In this document: in pieces, positions 52,320 through 62,137 of the stretch
Position numbering within the stretch: position 1 is the stretch's first letter
Layout of the letters: each line of letters starts with the position of its first letter
Source of the DNA: Bolinopsis microptera
Lineage: Eukaryota; Ctenophora; Tentaculata; Lobata; Bolinopsidae
Direction: 5' to 3'
NCBI RefSeq assembly: GCF_026151205.1
Contig: NC_087083.1
Span: forward strand, 7,852,460-7,916,459
Length of the DNA stretch: 64,000 nt
Made by a program: the position numbers and the translations under genes
Notes under the pieces: model-generated
Told to the model about the DNA's origin: nothing
The model's database searches: none
What the model saw: the letters and a program-made list of their open reading frames with translations, nothing else

Positions 52320-53346
52320 ATTTGAGCTCCGTGCGTTACTGCCATCAGAATGCTTGGAATGTAACGAAACGTACATTGTTGAGTTTGAAGCCGATTAGAA
52401 ACCTGTTTTTCACTGTCATATGTGTTTTCGGGGATCACACAACTGTTCTGCTGTTACGAGTTTCCACGATGTTTTTACTAGTGCTACTGTTCTTTCTAGT
52501 TATGTTTGGTTGTGTAAATCATGCAAGGAATCAAGTATTCCTATTAAACCACGGAAATTGAAGAGCCGGCATGATAGTACTGTGAACAAATCAGATCCCG
52601 AATCTCAGCAACCCAAGGAGGATTTGATTGCGTCACAAATGTCCTCATCCGAGGAAATCACGGACCACTCCACTTTTCAATCCTGGACCCCACACGTCGA
52701 CAGGATAGCTGAACGTGCAGGAAAAGTTGCTTCTTGGGTGCTAAGTGCGTTCAAAACGAGAGACAAAGCCACCATGATGACTCTAAACAAGTCTCTCGTT
52801 AGAAGTCATTTGGAGTATTGCCGTCCTCTGTGGAATTGCTCTAAGAACAAGGAAATCCAACAGCTAGAAGGGATTCATATTATGGCACCCAGCACCTCAA
52901 CTACTGGCAGAGATTAAAGGCCCTAGATCTGATGTCATTGCAAAGAAGAAGAGAACGGTATTTAATCATCAACATGTGGAAAGTTCTGCATTGCAAGTGC
53001 CCTAATGATATTGGTATCCAGTTCTCGGTCACTCTCAGACATGGTCAAAAAGCAGTTGTGCCCAGTATAGACTATAGTTAAGTCCAGCAGTCAACGTAAT
53101 CAAGCACTACATGACAACTTTGCAGTCACTGGACCTCGATTATGGAATGTAATCCCAACACATATGCACACCATCGAGGATCCTATGCAATTCAAAGCAA
53201 CTTTAACGAACTTTGTGAAGTCATTTCCGGACGAGCCTCCAGCTCCCGGATACAGCCGTCGGAATGGAAACTCCTTGCTGGATTGGAGTGGTGATAAAAC
53301 AGTTTCTATACTGTCCGGGGGGTCGACTTCTTCGATGGCCCGATAG
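52320..53346 (+). pseudogene. Internally deleted CR1-like LINE
   Basis: The first part (52336-52560) is a zinc finger of PHD-like spacing: CLEC, then CHMC, HNC and WLCKSC, with one internal TAG. It jumps straight to the C-terminal part of a LINE polymerase (LNKSLVRSHLEYCRPLWN) with frame changes near 52877 and 53060. The tail ends with SFPDEPPAPGYSRRNGNSLL. The endonuclease and RT core are missing, so this is a 5'-plus-3' deletion derivative, not a simple 5' truncation. Confidence 0.75.
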
Positions 53347-53349
53347 AGG

Positions 53350-54068
53350 ATTCTATGAAGCCCAACAAAGTAACAAAGTAAGTACAAATTCGATATATTT
53401 AAAATTAATTCTCACCTCTTATTCAAAGATCAACAGATGTATAGATCAATATCGGCATATCCCAAGATATGATTTTTTTCTCTGTTCGTCAACTGCAAAG
53501 TGGGCGTAATGTGTTAAGGGTTACAAGAATTTTTATCATAACTTATTATTGTAATCATGGTATTCACCAGGCAAACCATGTACAGTAACACCAGGATTTA
53601 CTGCACAGTTTGCTGTTTGAGGGAAAGACAACTTGTGCGATTATTCGTCGTGTATGATAAATCAGGGTTTTGATGTGGTTCACAAGCACTCAGCTCAAGT
53701 TGGGGGTAATTAGGGAAGCAGTGAGATATTACGAGAATATTAGAATAAGTCTACAACTCACCTTCGGGTTTCATGCTTTGAACATGAACATGTACAAATA
53801 GGTTCCAAGAGAGGTATTGTACGTGTCGACCGTCATGGAGCTTCAGCAGAAAAATATAAGGTCGAACAACAATCCAGCATAATTTTTGACTGCAAGACAT
53901 CTAATAGAGATACTGGGTTTTCGTTTGAAAATTCAATTAATTAGTATATATAAATCAAGGCTCGTTATATTTCAGCCATGCAAAATTAAAAAGACATATT
54001 TTGATATACTAATTGATGAATGGTGCTGTAATACTAATATAAGTAGCTTATAATTGTGTGGCCGGATG
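53350..54068. other. AT-rich spacer, nothing recognised
   Basis: Lies between the LINE remnant and the LTR element. No ORF, RNA or repeat structure stood out. Confidence 0.4.
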
Positions 54069-54178
54069 ACAACTGTAATAGCTCGCTTAGCTTGAACAAT
54101 GGATACACATAGCTGTTACTCTAATCAGAGGCTGAAGATAATATCATTAATAATACATAACATAAATAATACATAACA

Positions 54179-54188
54179 CCTTCCCTTC
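54179..54188 (-). promoter_or_regulatory. Polypurine tract
   Basis: gaagggaagg directly before the 3' LTR, the plus-strand primer in LTR elements. Confidence 0.75.
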
Positions 54189-54572
54189 GCAAATGAATTT
54201 ACTTTCATGATAAAATCGAACAAAAGTTAAAATAATACGTGCGTGCTTCGCGCATTAAAATTACCTAAAATGCTCGTGGTGTTAAAAATCGTACACTAAA
54301 ATCCCGTTTGGCGTCGCGCCCTACGTCGATAAATTCCTATTTATAAACAAAATCCCTGGATTACACTGTCATAATAGCCCTAAATAATCTTTTTAAAAAC
54401 TATTACTGTTTCTGAACTCCCTGGATTGTTTACAAATTCCATTAAAAACAATTAAATGCTGTATAAAAAGTATAAAAGTGTACTACATGTGTGCATAAAA
54501 CATGTGCTTTACAAAACATAAAAAATGTGCTTTACAAAACGTAAACAATGTGCTTTACAATACATGCAAGAA

Positions 54573-57500
54573 TCACGGGTTCACAAACCCGGTGTTAGCA
54601 TTATACCTGATCTTAGGTTTTGAACTCAACCTCCCCGAGCGTCTAACTGGCTCCTGACTACTGATCTGAGTGTTTGGTTGTGTCGGTTGGTTACTAGTCA
54701 CGACTGGCGATCCTTCTCTACTTGGACCCGGCTGCTGCCCCACTGTTATTACAGGTTGCTCAATATTCCTCGGCTCAGTGTTTCTTTCCGGTATCTCAAT
54801 TTGCTGCTTCTGTAACTCGATTACTGGCACTAACCGTTTCTTCATCGCCTCTACATGTTTCTTTATGATCCTACCCTTGTAGTTCACATCATACCACAAT
54901 GATTCTCCGTGTCTTTTTTCAATCGTTGCTGGTTCGTACTCTTTCCGAGTGTCAGGTCGAACCCATACTGTTTGTTTCTCCTCAAATACACGTTCGTTTC
55001 TTCTACTGTCAACAACTTTCTGTTCATTATCAACATTTAGTCTCTCCGCTTCCATCTGATCACTGGGTCTGAGGTGATGTAACTTAGATCGTAAAGTTCG
55101 TCCGTACATCATTACTGCTGGTGGTTGCTTAGTTACAGAGTGTGGAGTATTCCTATATGCCATTAGGAAGTTAGCGAGATTTAAATCTAAATCCTTAGAC
55201 TTTTCGTACATCTTTTTCATCGCTGACTTAAAACTCTGGACAAACCGTTCGCAGCTTCCGTTACTCCTCGGGGAGTATGATGGGCACAAAACATGTCTTA
55301 TCTGATTCTTCTTTAGGAAGTTCTTGAATTCTTCACTGATAAATTGCGGTCCGTTATCGCTGACTAGAACCCAAGGTACCCCTGTTCTTGAAAATACTCT
55401 TCTCATTGCTTTTATCGTAGCTGGCGCAGTAGTGTTATGAGACATCTTGATAACTTCCGGCCATTTTGAGTAAGTATCGTACATCAGTAACCAATAGTTA
55501 TTTTGGAATTCTCCAGCGAAGTCCACATGTACTCGTTGCCAGGGTCTTGTTGATTTAACCCAGGGATGGTCGATGACTTTTGGTAACTTTTTCCCGTGTT
55601 TTTGGCAGGATGCACATGCTTTAACTAAAATCTCTATATCTTGGTCTATTCCTGGCCACCACACATAGCTTCTAGCCAGGCTTTTCATTCCAGTCATCCC
55701 TACATGTGTAAGGTGTAGCATCTTAAGAACCTCTGCTCTTAGTTTATGTGGAATGATTACACGATTTCCCCATGTGATACATCTTTTTTCAGTCGTGAGT
55801 TGGTTCTTTCTGTCGTACATGGCTTTCATCTCCTTGTGATCTTTGTCTATCTTTTCCGGCCAGCCATCTACAATGTACATCGCTATCTTGCTCAGAATAA
55901 TGTCTTTGGATGTCTCCCGGGCAACTTCTTTTGCATCTATCAGTGCGTCCTCCATGGTCAAAGAAAATGCCTCTTCACATTCGTTTGGCTCGTCCACATG
56001 AATGACTTTTTTCGGGAATCTGGACATTACATCAGCATTAGCATGCTCTTTTGTATTTCTGTATACTATGTTATAATCGTAATTTTGTAACAGCAGTGCA
56101 TATCTGGATAATCTGTTCGCCGTCATCTCTGGAATGCCTCTCTTAGGTCCAAATATATGTACTAACGGTTGGTGATCCGTCACTAGTTCAAAGTGTCTTC
56201 CATACAGATACATATGAAACCTTTTTATAGCCCAGACTATCCCTAAAGCTTCTTTGTCAATCTGGCTATATTTTTTCTCAGCATTCGATAATGTCCTTGA
56301 AATAAATTCAACCGGACGTTCATTTGTTCCATCATCATCTATGTGTGACAATACAGCTCCCAAACCCACGCTGCTTGCGTCTGTATCCAGCTTCAAACGT
56401 TTCAGCGGGTTGTAGAACGTCAATACTCTGTCAGAACAAAGTAATTTCTTTAATTCTTCGAAGGCTTTCTGTTCAGTCTTTGTCCATCGCCATTCAACTT
56501 CAGTCTTTCTCAACTCGTCCAATGGAGCGATTATTGTCGACAAATCTGGTAGATACTTGCGATAATACCCAACTGCTCCCAGAAATGCTACTAAATTTTT
56601 CACATTTTCAGGTGCCTGTACTTTTAACAGATCGTCTATCTTGCTGTTGACTGGTGACATACCATGCTTGTTCACCTTGTGTCCTAGATAAATCACTTCT
56701 TCATGCATCAGCTTAGATTTATTCAGTCTGCATCTGAAACCGTTTGCTTCCAGTCTTCTCACAACTTTATTCAGATTATCTAAGTGCTCTTTATCGTTCT
56801 TTCCTGATATTAAAATGTCGTCTATCCTACAGCAAACCATAGGTATACCCCGTAGTACATTGTCCATCAGATTCTGAAAGATTGCTGCGCTGCTATTTAT
56901 TCCATACGGTAAGCGCGTCCACACATACTGTCCCATATGCGTATTCATTGTCGTGATGAGTTGATCTTCTGTTGATAGCTCCACGTTATTGTACGCTTGT
57001 TTTATGTCTATGACTGAGAACTTTTCTCCTCCCGAAACGCTTGCAAAACATTCTTCTGTAGTTGGTAACGGGTGATGTTTCATTTCCAATAGTTTGTTGA
57101 CTGCTTTAAAGTCTCCACATATTCTCACACCGTCTCCTTTTTTCACTGGCATAACTGGAGTTCCCCATGGGCTCTCTTTGACTTTCTTCAAAATTCCTTG
57201 TTTCACCATGTTGTCTAACTCCTTTTCCAGTAAGTCTTTAATAGCAAAAGGTACTGCTCTTGATTTCTGCGTGACAGGTCTGCTTCCCTCCTTCAATTGG
57301 AGTTGCACTTTATAGTTCTTTACCAGACCTAACTCATCTTTGAAGATGTCACTAGACATTATCTCTTGTACTGTCCGTATCTTTGTTGGTGTTCCAGGAT
57401 CTGTTTCATCGTCCACACTAACAAAATTTCTCAACTGATGTGTTCTAGGAGCAGTCTCTTCGTCCTCACATCGTTGTCCAGTTTTAAACTTTCTCTTGGC

Positions 57501-59222
57501 GGTATCTGTCACTGGTTCTGATTCCATAACTCCCAACACGTTCACTGTTCGTACTCCTTCTTGAGTCCCAGGAAATTCTCCTTCGTGTGCGCTACAGTTT
57601 CCATCAGTTCTCTCCAGTTCAACCTCTTTTGTTGGTCTCTGTCCAACTTCTGCTGTTTGGCCCTGTGTTCTCGTTACTAACTTTTCTAACCAGTTTTCAC
57701 CACAAAACTCTGTAATCCAAGAGCGTCCAAACAGTGCTGGAAAGTGATTATCCACCACATACAGTTCCAACCCTTTCACAATCTGGTTGTTTATCGCCAC
57801 TTCCACAACTGCTTTACCGCATACCTGCTGGTATTGACCATTCGCCACACGCAGTTGCCTATCACTACTTCTCAACTTAAACTCCACACCAGCTTTCTTC
57901 AGCATCTCTCTACTGCACACAGATACACTTGATCCACTGTCAAACTCCATCAGACACTCTCGGCGATTGATCCAAACCTTGATCAGGGGTCTAGAATCAC
58001 GCAAAAAGTTCACGTTATCGAAGTAAACAGTGTTATCATGCCAAAACCTGTTATCATGCAAAATAATGTTATTGTCATGCAAATCAACATGCGAATCATC
58101 ATGCAAATTACTACCATACAGAACACTATTATCATCATCCTGAATTTTAGAATCATCAATACTTGTCAGGTTGTTGCCCAAATTTGAAGATTTTTGAAAC
58201 AAAACATTTAACTGGTCATCTAAACTTACGGATTTCTCCGACAATTCACAATAGTAAATATTTCGACTCACAAACTGTTCTGTGTCCTGGTTTGAATCGC
58301 TGTTTGAATCGCTGTTGTTGCAGTCTGTTGATACATGATGTGTAGATTTACCACTCTGTTTCCAGGACTTGCGTTTCGTCTTCTTACGGCAGTCCTTAGC
58401 AGTATGATACAATTCACCACAGTTGAAACATTTAGTATAGCAGTCCTTGGTTGCATGCGATTTGAGTTTGCATTTATTGCATCTTGTCTCCTGATTGGAA
58501 CTTCCCTGTGAAGATTTCCCTTGAGACTTCTTGCTGATCTGTACCTTATGTACAGTTTGCTGGGAGTTTTTAATCATTGCAGCCTCTGATTTAGATCTGT
58601 CCATTGCCACCACTTTTCTATACGCTCTCTCTAGTGTCAGTTGTTCGAAATCCTCCTCCAATAGCAACTCCTGTGCTTCTGAGTTAACAATTCCCATTAT
58701 AAATTGATCTAACATTGAACTGCCGAAGTCTGTAAACTTGCATTTGACTGCCAGTTTTTTTAACCTCGCAACAAAGTCTGCTGTTTTCTCCGACTGCTTT
58801 TGGTGGCATTTGTAGAATCTGAATCGCTCTGCCAAAACAGTCGGTTTCGGGACCATGTGATTTATGAGAATTGTCTTCATCTCGAAATATGTAAGTTCGT
58901 TGACGTCATTTGGAGATGCTAAAGACGTAAGTAGGGAAAAGATTTCTGGATCAATGCTCGTTAAGAAGTGAGGTTTGATCGTTTGACATAGCTGATTATA
59001 TTCCGCTAACAGTTGTGCATGCGCGGTTCGTTGCGCTTCATTCGGATTCTCTACTAACGGTTCCGGTTCAACCGGATAGGATTTTTGGGACTCGAGAAAC
59101 CATGTGTACTGCTCGAACCAGTCTTCCGGCGCGCTGACTGTAGCGGTCAGAGGATAGGGGTAGGATTTTGTCATACTCGTCGCCAATTGTAATAGCTCGC
59201 TTAGCTTGAACAATGGATACAC
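54573..59222 (-). CDS. Gag-Pol polyprotein, Ty3/gypsy type
   Basis: One 1549-codon frame with no stop, gag and pol fused. In order: a capsid-like region, two zinc knuckles (CX2CX4HX4C-like, about 247-275), a protease with DSGSS (about 427), reverse transcriptase (about 690-860), RNase H (TDAS about 947), integrase with an HHCC finger (about 1166-1204) and a D-D-E core (about 1235, 1290, 1325), then a Pro/Gln-rich tail. RT before integrase defines the Ty3 order. The frame opens inside the 5' LTR; the first ATG is codon 17, which overlaps the primer site. The catalytic YxDD motif reads RIDD (Arg799), so activity is doubtful unless this is a sequencing or copy error. Confidence 0.92.
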   Translation of the reverse strand: MYPLFKLSELLQLATSMTKSYPYPLTATVSAPEDWFEQYTWFLESQKSYPVEPEPLVENPNEAQRTAHAQLLAEYNQLCQTIKPHFLTSIDPEIFSLLTSLASPNDVNELTYFEMKTILINHMVPKPTVLAERFRFYKCHQKQSEKTADFVARLKKLAVKCKFTDFGSSMLDQFIMGIVNSEAQELLLEEDFEQLTLERAYRKVVAMDRSKSEAAMIKNSQQTVHKVQISKKSQGKSSQGSSNQETRCNKCKLKSHATKDCYTKCFNCGELYHTAKDCRKKTKRKSWKQSGKSTHHVSTDCNNSDSNSDSNQDTEQFVSRNIYYCELSEKSVSLDDQLNVLFQKSSNLGNNLTSIDDSKIQDDDNSVLYGSNLHDDSHVDLHDNNIILHDNRFWHDNTVYFDNVNFLRDSRPLIKVWINRRECLMEFDSGSSVSVCSREMLKKAGVEFKLRSSDRQLRVANGQYQQVCGKAVVEVAINNQIVKGLELYVVDNHFPALFGRSWITEFCGENWLEKLVTRTQGQTAEVGQRPTKEVELERTDGNCSAHEGEFPGTQEGVRTVNVLGVMESEPVTDTAKRKFKTGQRCEDEETAPRTHQLRNFVSVDDETDPGTPTKIRTVQEIMSSDIFKDELGLVKNYKVQLQLKEGSRPVTQKSRAVPFAIKDLLEKELDNMVKQGILKKVKESPWGTPVMPVKKGDGVRICGDFKAVNKLLEMKHHPLPTTEECFASVSGGEKFSVIDIKQAYNNVELSTEDQLITTMNTHMGQYVWTRLPYGINSSAAIFQNLMDNVLRGIPMVCCRIDDILISGKNDKEHLDNLNKVVRRLEANGFRCRLNKSKLMHEEVIYLGHKVNKHGMSPVNSKIDDLLKVQAPENVKNLVAFLGAVGYYRKYLPDLSTIIAPLDELRKTEVEWRWTKTEQKAFEELKKLLCSDRVLTFYNPLKRLKLDTDASSVGLGAVLSHIDDDGTNERPVEFISRTLSNAEKKYSQIDKEALGIVWAIKRFHMYLYGRHFELVTDHQPLVHIFGPKRGIPEMTANRLSRYALLLQNYDYNIVYRNTKEHANADVMSRFPKKVIHVDEPNECEEAFSLTMEDALIDAKEVARETSKDIILSKIAMYIVDGWPEKIDKDHKEMKAMYDRKNQLTTEKRCITWGNRVIIPHKLRAEVLKMLHLTHVGMTGMKSLARSYVWWPGIDQDIEILVKACASCQKHGKKLPKVIDHPWVKSTRPWQRVHVDFAGEFQNNYWLLMYDTYSKWPEVIKMSHNTTAPATIKAMRRVFSRTGVPWVLVSDNGPQFISEEFKNFLKKNQIRHVLCPSYSPRSNGSCERFVQSFKSAMKKMYEKSKDLDLNLANFLMAYRNTPHSVTKQPPAVMMYGRTLRSKLHHLRPSDQMEAERLNVDNEQKVVDSRRNERVFEEKQTVWVRPDTRKEYEPATIEKRHGESLWYDVNYKGRIIKKHVEAMKKRLVPVIELQKQQIEIPERNTEPRNIEQPVITVGQQPGPSREGSPVVTSNQPTQPNTQISSQEPVRRSGRLSSKPKIRYNANTGFVNP
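59168..59185 (-). promoter_or_regulatory. tRNA primer-binding site
   Basis: TGGCGACGAGTATGAC begins two bases after the 5' LTR end. TGG matches a tRNA CCA end. The gag ATG (59174-59172) falls inside it. Confidence 0.7.
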
Positions 59223-59297
59223 ATAGCTGTTACTCTAATCAGAGGCTGAAGATAATATCATTAATAATACATAACATAAATAATACATAACAACAAC

Positions 59298-60238
59298 TAA
59301 TTAAAAAATAAAAATAAACTTATTATATAATAATTAACGTTGGGGCCGTCTACCAAATTTGAATGAGAAACAATAACAAGAAATGAAACATATCAAAGAA
59401 AATCATAATTATTTTGTTCATTACAATTCTGTCCCAACGAGCTGAGAACAAGAAAAAAGTTAAAAATTAGTAGAAATTTAAATAACAATTATCCTTCGTG
59501 GACGGTAGTTGTTTCAAATATGAAGAAGGCAAAATCTCAAGAACCGACTAAGTTATTAATATTAATACAATAGTCACGTCAACAGTTTTGACCGACACTC
59601 TATAATAAATAAATAATGATGTCTTTGTGGCAAAGAACAGAAACGCCACGCAGGGATTTACAATTACAAAGTAATCGTGTGTTAAACGCTATTATAATGT
59701 GACTAATATTTGACAATTTAAGCCAAAACGAGGATGAGAATGCCATACTTTCGACAAATGAAATCACCAATATCAATCTATAAAAGAAGGGCCGAAGTTG
59801 CAGAATTTATTAAAATTAAATGAAATGATGGTGAGGGTCACGAATCACGACGCAAACAACAAACAGTGACAAGGCAGACGGGCATCAAACCGCACACACA
59901 GTGCTATGCAGACGAATCAACTGTTAATTTTACATAGCAATCTGACATTCATCACGTAATATACTCTGCAAGCATTTTAAAATATATTGTATATCGATAT
60001 GTCTCCAAATAATTTAATATTTAAAACGCTTAGCAACCCTCCGCAAATATTTCGTATAAGCAACACACAGATATTCAATACAAAATACGGATGGCGCGGC
60101 GCTTTATTGTGGAGGGAGAATTTTTTTCTCCCTCTGGTTTGTTATTGTTTGCAAATTGACTATGACCCCCTTTATCGTCCTGACGATACAGGGGGAGCCG
60201 CGCACTTCGTGCGCGGCGGGTCATACAACGTATGACAA
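59298..60238. other. Element interior beside the right TIR
   Basis: AT-rich with no gene. A G+C-rich palindrome with ccgcgcacttcgtgcgcgg lies at about 60198-60217. Confidence 0.4.
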
Positions 60239-61380
60239 TAGCTAACCAGGTGCTTTCGCGCCGCTGCGGGCGCGCTTGTTCCACAAGTCATTTCCGGCGG
60301 TCGCGCGCTACTGCAAGCGAGAGGGCTATAGTTAGAGCAACACATCGCGCCACAAGCCAAATATTTATCAACATCTTGACTAGCTACGCGGTCCTTTTCC
60401 GCATGCGCTCGCGCTGTGCTCAAAAATTGACGTCGTCAATCAATCAGCATCAAGATTTTAGTTTTACATTTGACCTTTATGTCAAAAAATCTTTGAATTT
60501 TCAATCGGTGGTCGATGTTACCTGAGGACCTTAGGCTTCGTCCTTACTTCGTCACAGGACGATCGGAGCTCGAAGAGCGTAGAGAGTGCTGGCTGGCGTC
60601 GTCCTGTGATGGTCGACGTATTTTTGCTTGCTGGGATCCGGCCGAATGACGCCACATGCAACGTGTAGGGTAAAACTAAAAACGCTTCCCATATGAGATA
60701 ATATGACAAAAATTGTTTTGGTCACGTGACCAGTCAATGACATTGATATTTCGCTGCGGACGGTTTGGTGGAGGGTTAGGGTCAACGTTTATACATTATA
60801 GGGTCAAAGTTAGGACTAGAGTTGTACACTATTGACATTGTGAGGGTAATGGTTAAGGTTTATCACTAGCGACCTTTTCATCTGACCACAATATTGCAAA
60901 ATGCTATGTTGTATGTCACGTGACAAATTTAGCCGAGGGTCGGAAGACGGAGGTCGGAAGTCAGTGGACTCTGTTGGAGTCCGGCGGACTCCGAGCGGAG
61001 TCCGCCGAGCTGGCGGACTCCGCCAAGCTCCGCCGGACTCCGCCGGATTCAAGTCTGGCGGAGAGGTCCGGCGGAGTCCGCCAAGCACTCCGCCGGAGTC
61101 CGCGGCGGACCGGAGTCCGCCTAGTGGCTTAGTCCGCGGCGGACACTCCGCCGAGCCGCCGCGGAGCCGCTCGGAGTCCGCGGCGGACTTTAAAGTCCGC
61201 TCGGAGTCCGCTCGGCTCCACTCGGAGTCCGCCAAAATGTACTCGAGTCCACTGTAAATACATTTTGGCGGAGCACCGCCGGAGTCCGCTCGGAGTCCGG
61301 CGGCTCCGCCGGAGTCCGCTCGGAGTCCGCTCGAAGTCCGGCGGCTCCGCCGCGGACTCGACTCCGCGACAGATAGTGCC
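60239..61380 (-). repeat. Right TIR of the 21-kb element
   Basis: Reverse complement of 40274-41352 with small differences. It has an extra block of about 45 bp near 60640-60682 and other short indels near 60250-60290. Confidence 0.88.
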
Positions 61381-62137
61381 AATAAGTTTATTTGCGTGTC
61401 TAACTATAGCGACAATTGTTTTTTCTCCAAAAAGGAATACAACGGTTTTATCTGCTTCTCGCTCGATAAGCTGAAAGACGCCATTAAATTTATATTGCTC
61501 AATACTTTTGTTTCTTTTGGAGGTCAGATCCTCAGACAGACGAAAGGTATTCCCATGGGAGGGAATTCAAGTGGTCAGTTCGCCGATCTTTCTTTATGGA
61601 AGTGTGAATTTAACTACATGACCAAACTCATCAAGGAAAAGAAGTTCAGCCTTGGTAAGCTTATCTCTAAGAACTGCAGATGTGTTGACGATCTCGGCAC
61701 TATATCAACTATCTAAAGTTTGCCAATCTCATCAGGACAATCTATCCACCAGACCTACTCATGGAGAGAAGTGGTGACGACAATAAGAACATCAACTACC
61801 TTGACATTAACATTTCTTTAAGTGAGTCAGGTATCGTCACAACCAAGCTATACAACAAGCCATGTTTACCTTCCCTAATAGTAATATTTCTTCTTCTGTT
61901 GGATACAATGTCTTTTATGGTGAGGTCCTACGTTATTCTTCCAACATCACAAGTCTTGATTCCTTCTTAAGGTCTATTAATTTACTGTACAGAATCCTTA
62001 TCTCAAGAGCTTATGATGATAGACTCTTTAAGAAGAAGTTCATAAAGTTGATGAGTGACCGACCCAACGTACTTCACAAGAACGGAATATTTGATGTCAA
62101 CGACATATTCGACATCGCATTCAATGTGGACAGGTGA
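61381..62137 (+). pseudogene. Reverse transcriptase remnant, 3' piece
   Basis: Starts with the second AATAAGTT and continues the frame of 40182-40273. It contains RQTKGIPMGG, then the catalytic region NCRCVDDLGTI, followed by IYPPDLL and NYLDINISL in a second frame and a C-terminal part in a third. At least two shifts (near 61716 and 61865) kill it. The aromatic of the usual YxDD is a Cys here. Confidence 0.75.

Larger units (their letters stand above)
54069..59297 (-). mobile_element. Complete Ty3-type LTR retrotransposon
   Basis: 5219 bp between identical 105-bp LTRs (54074-54178 and 59188-59292, TGT...ACA), flanked by ACAAC on both sides (54069-54073 and 59293-59297). Minus-strand orientation. 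A primer site TGGCGACGAGTATGAC begins two bases after the 5' LTR and a polypurine tract gaagggaagg precedes the 3' LTR. Identical LTRs indicate a very recent insertion. The LTRs are unusually short. Confidence 0.95.
40274..61380. mobile_element. 21.1-kb composite element with 1.1-kb TIRs
   Basis: Inverted ends at 40274-41352 and 60239-61380 start GGCACTATC and are highly similar throughout. An 8-bp duplication AATAAGTT flanks them, and an RT reading frame is restored when everything between is removed. These three facts show a single insertion event. No complete transposase was found. A decayed transposon-type ORF at 43621-43873 may be a relic of its own gene. Other DNA (MITE, palindromic element, LINE, LTR element) inserted later. 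hAT, P, Merlin and a few other superfamilies give 8-bp duplications; the ends do not decide which. Confidence 0.85.
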
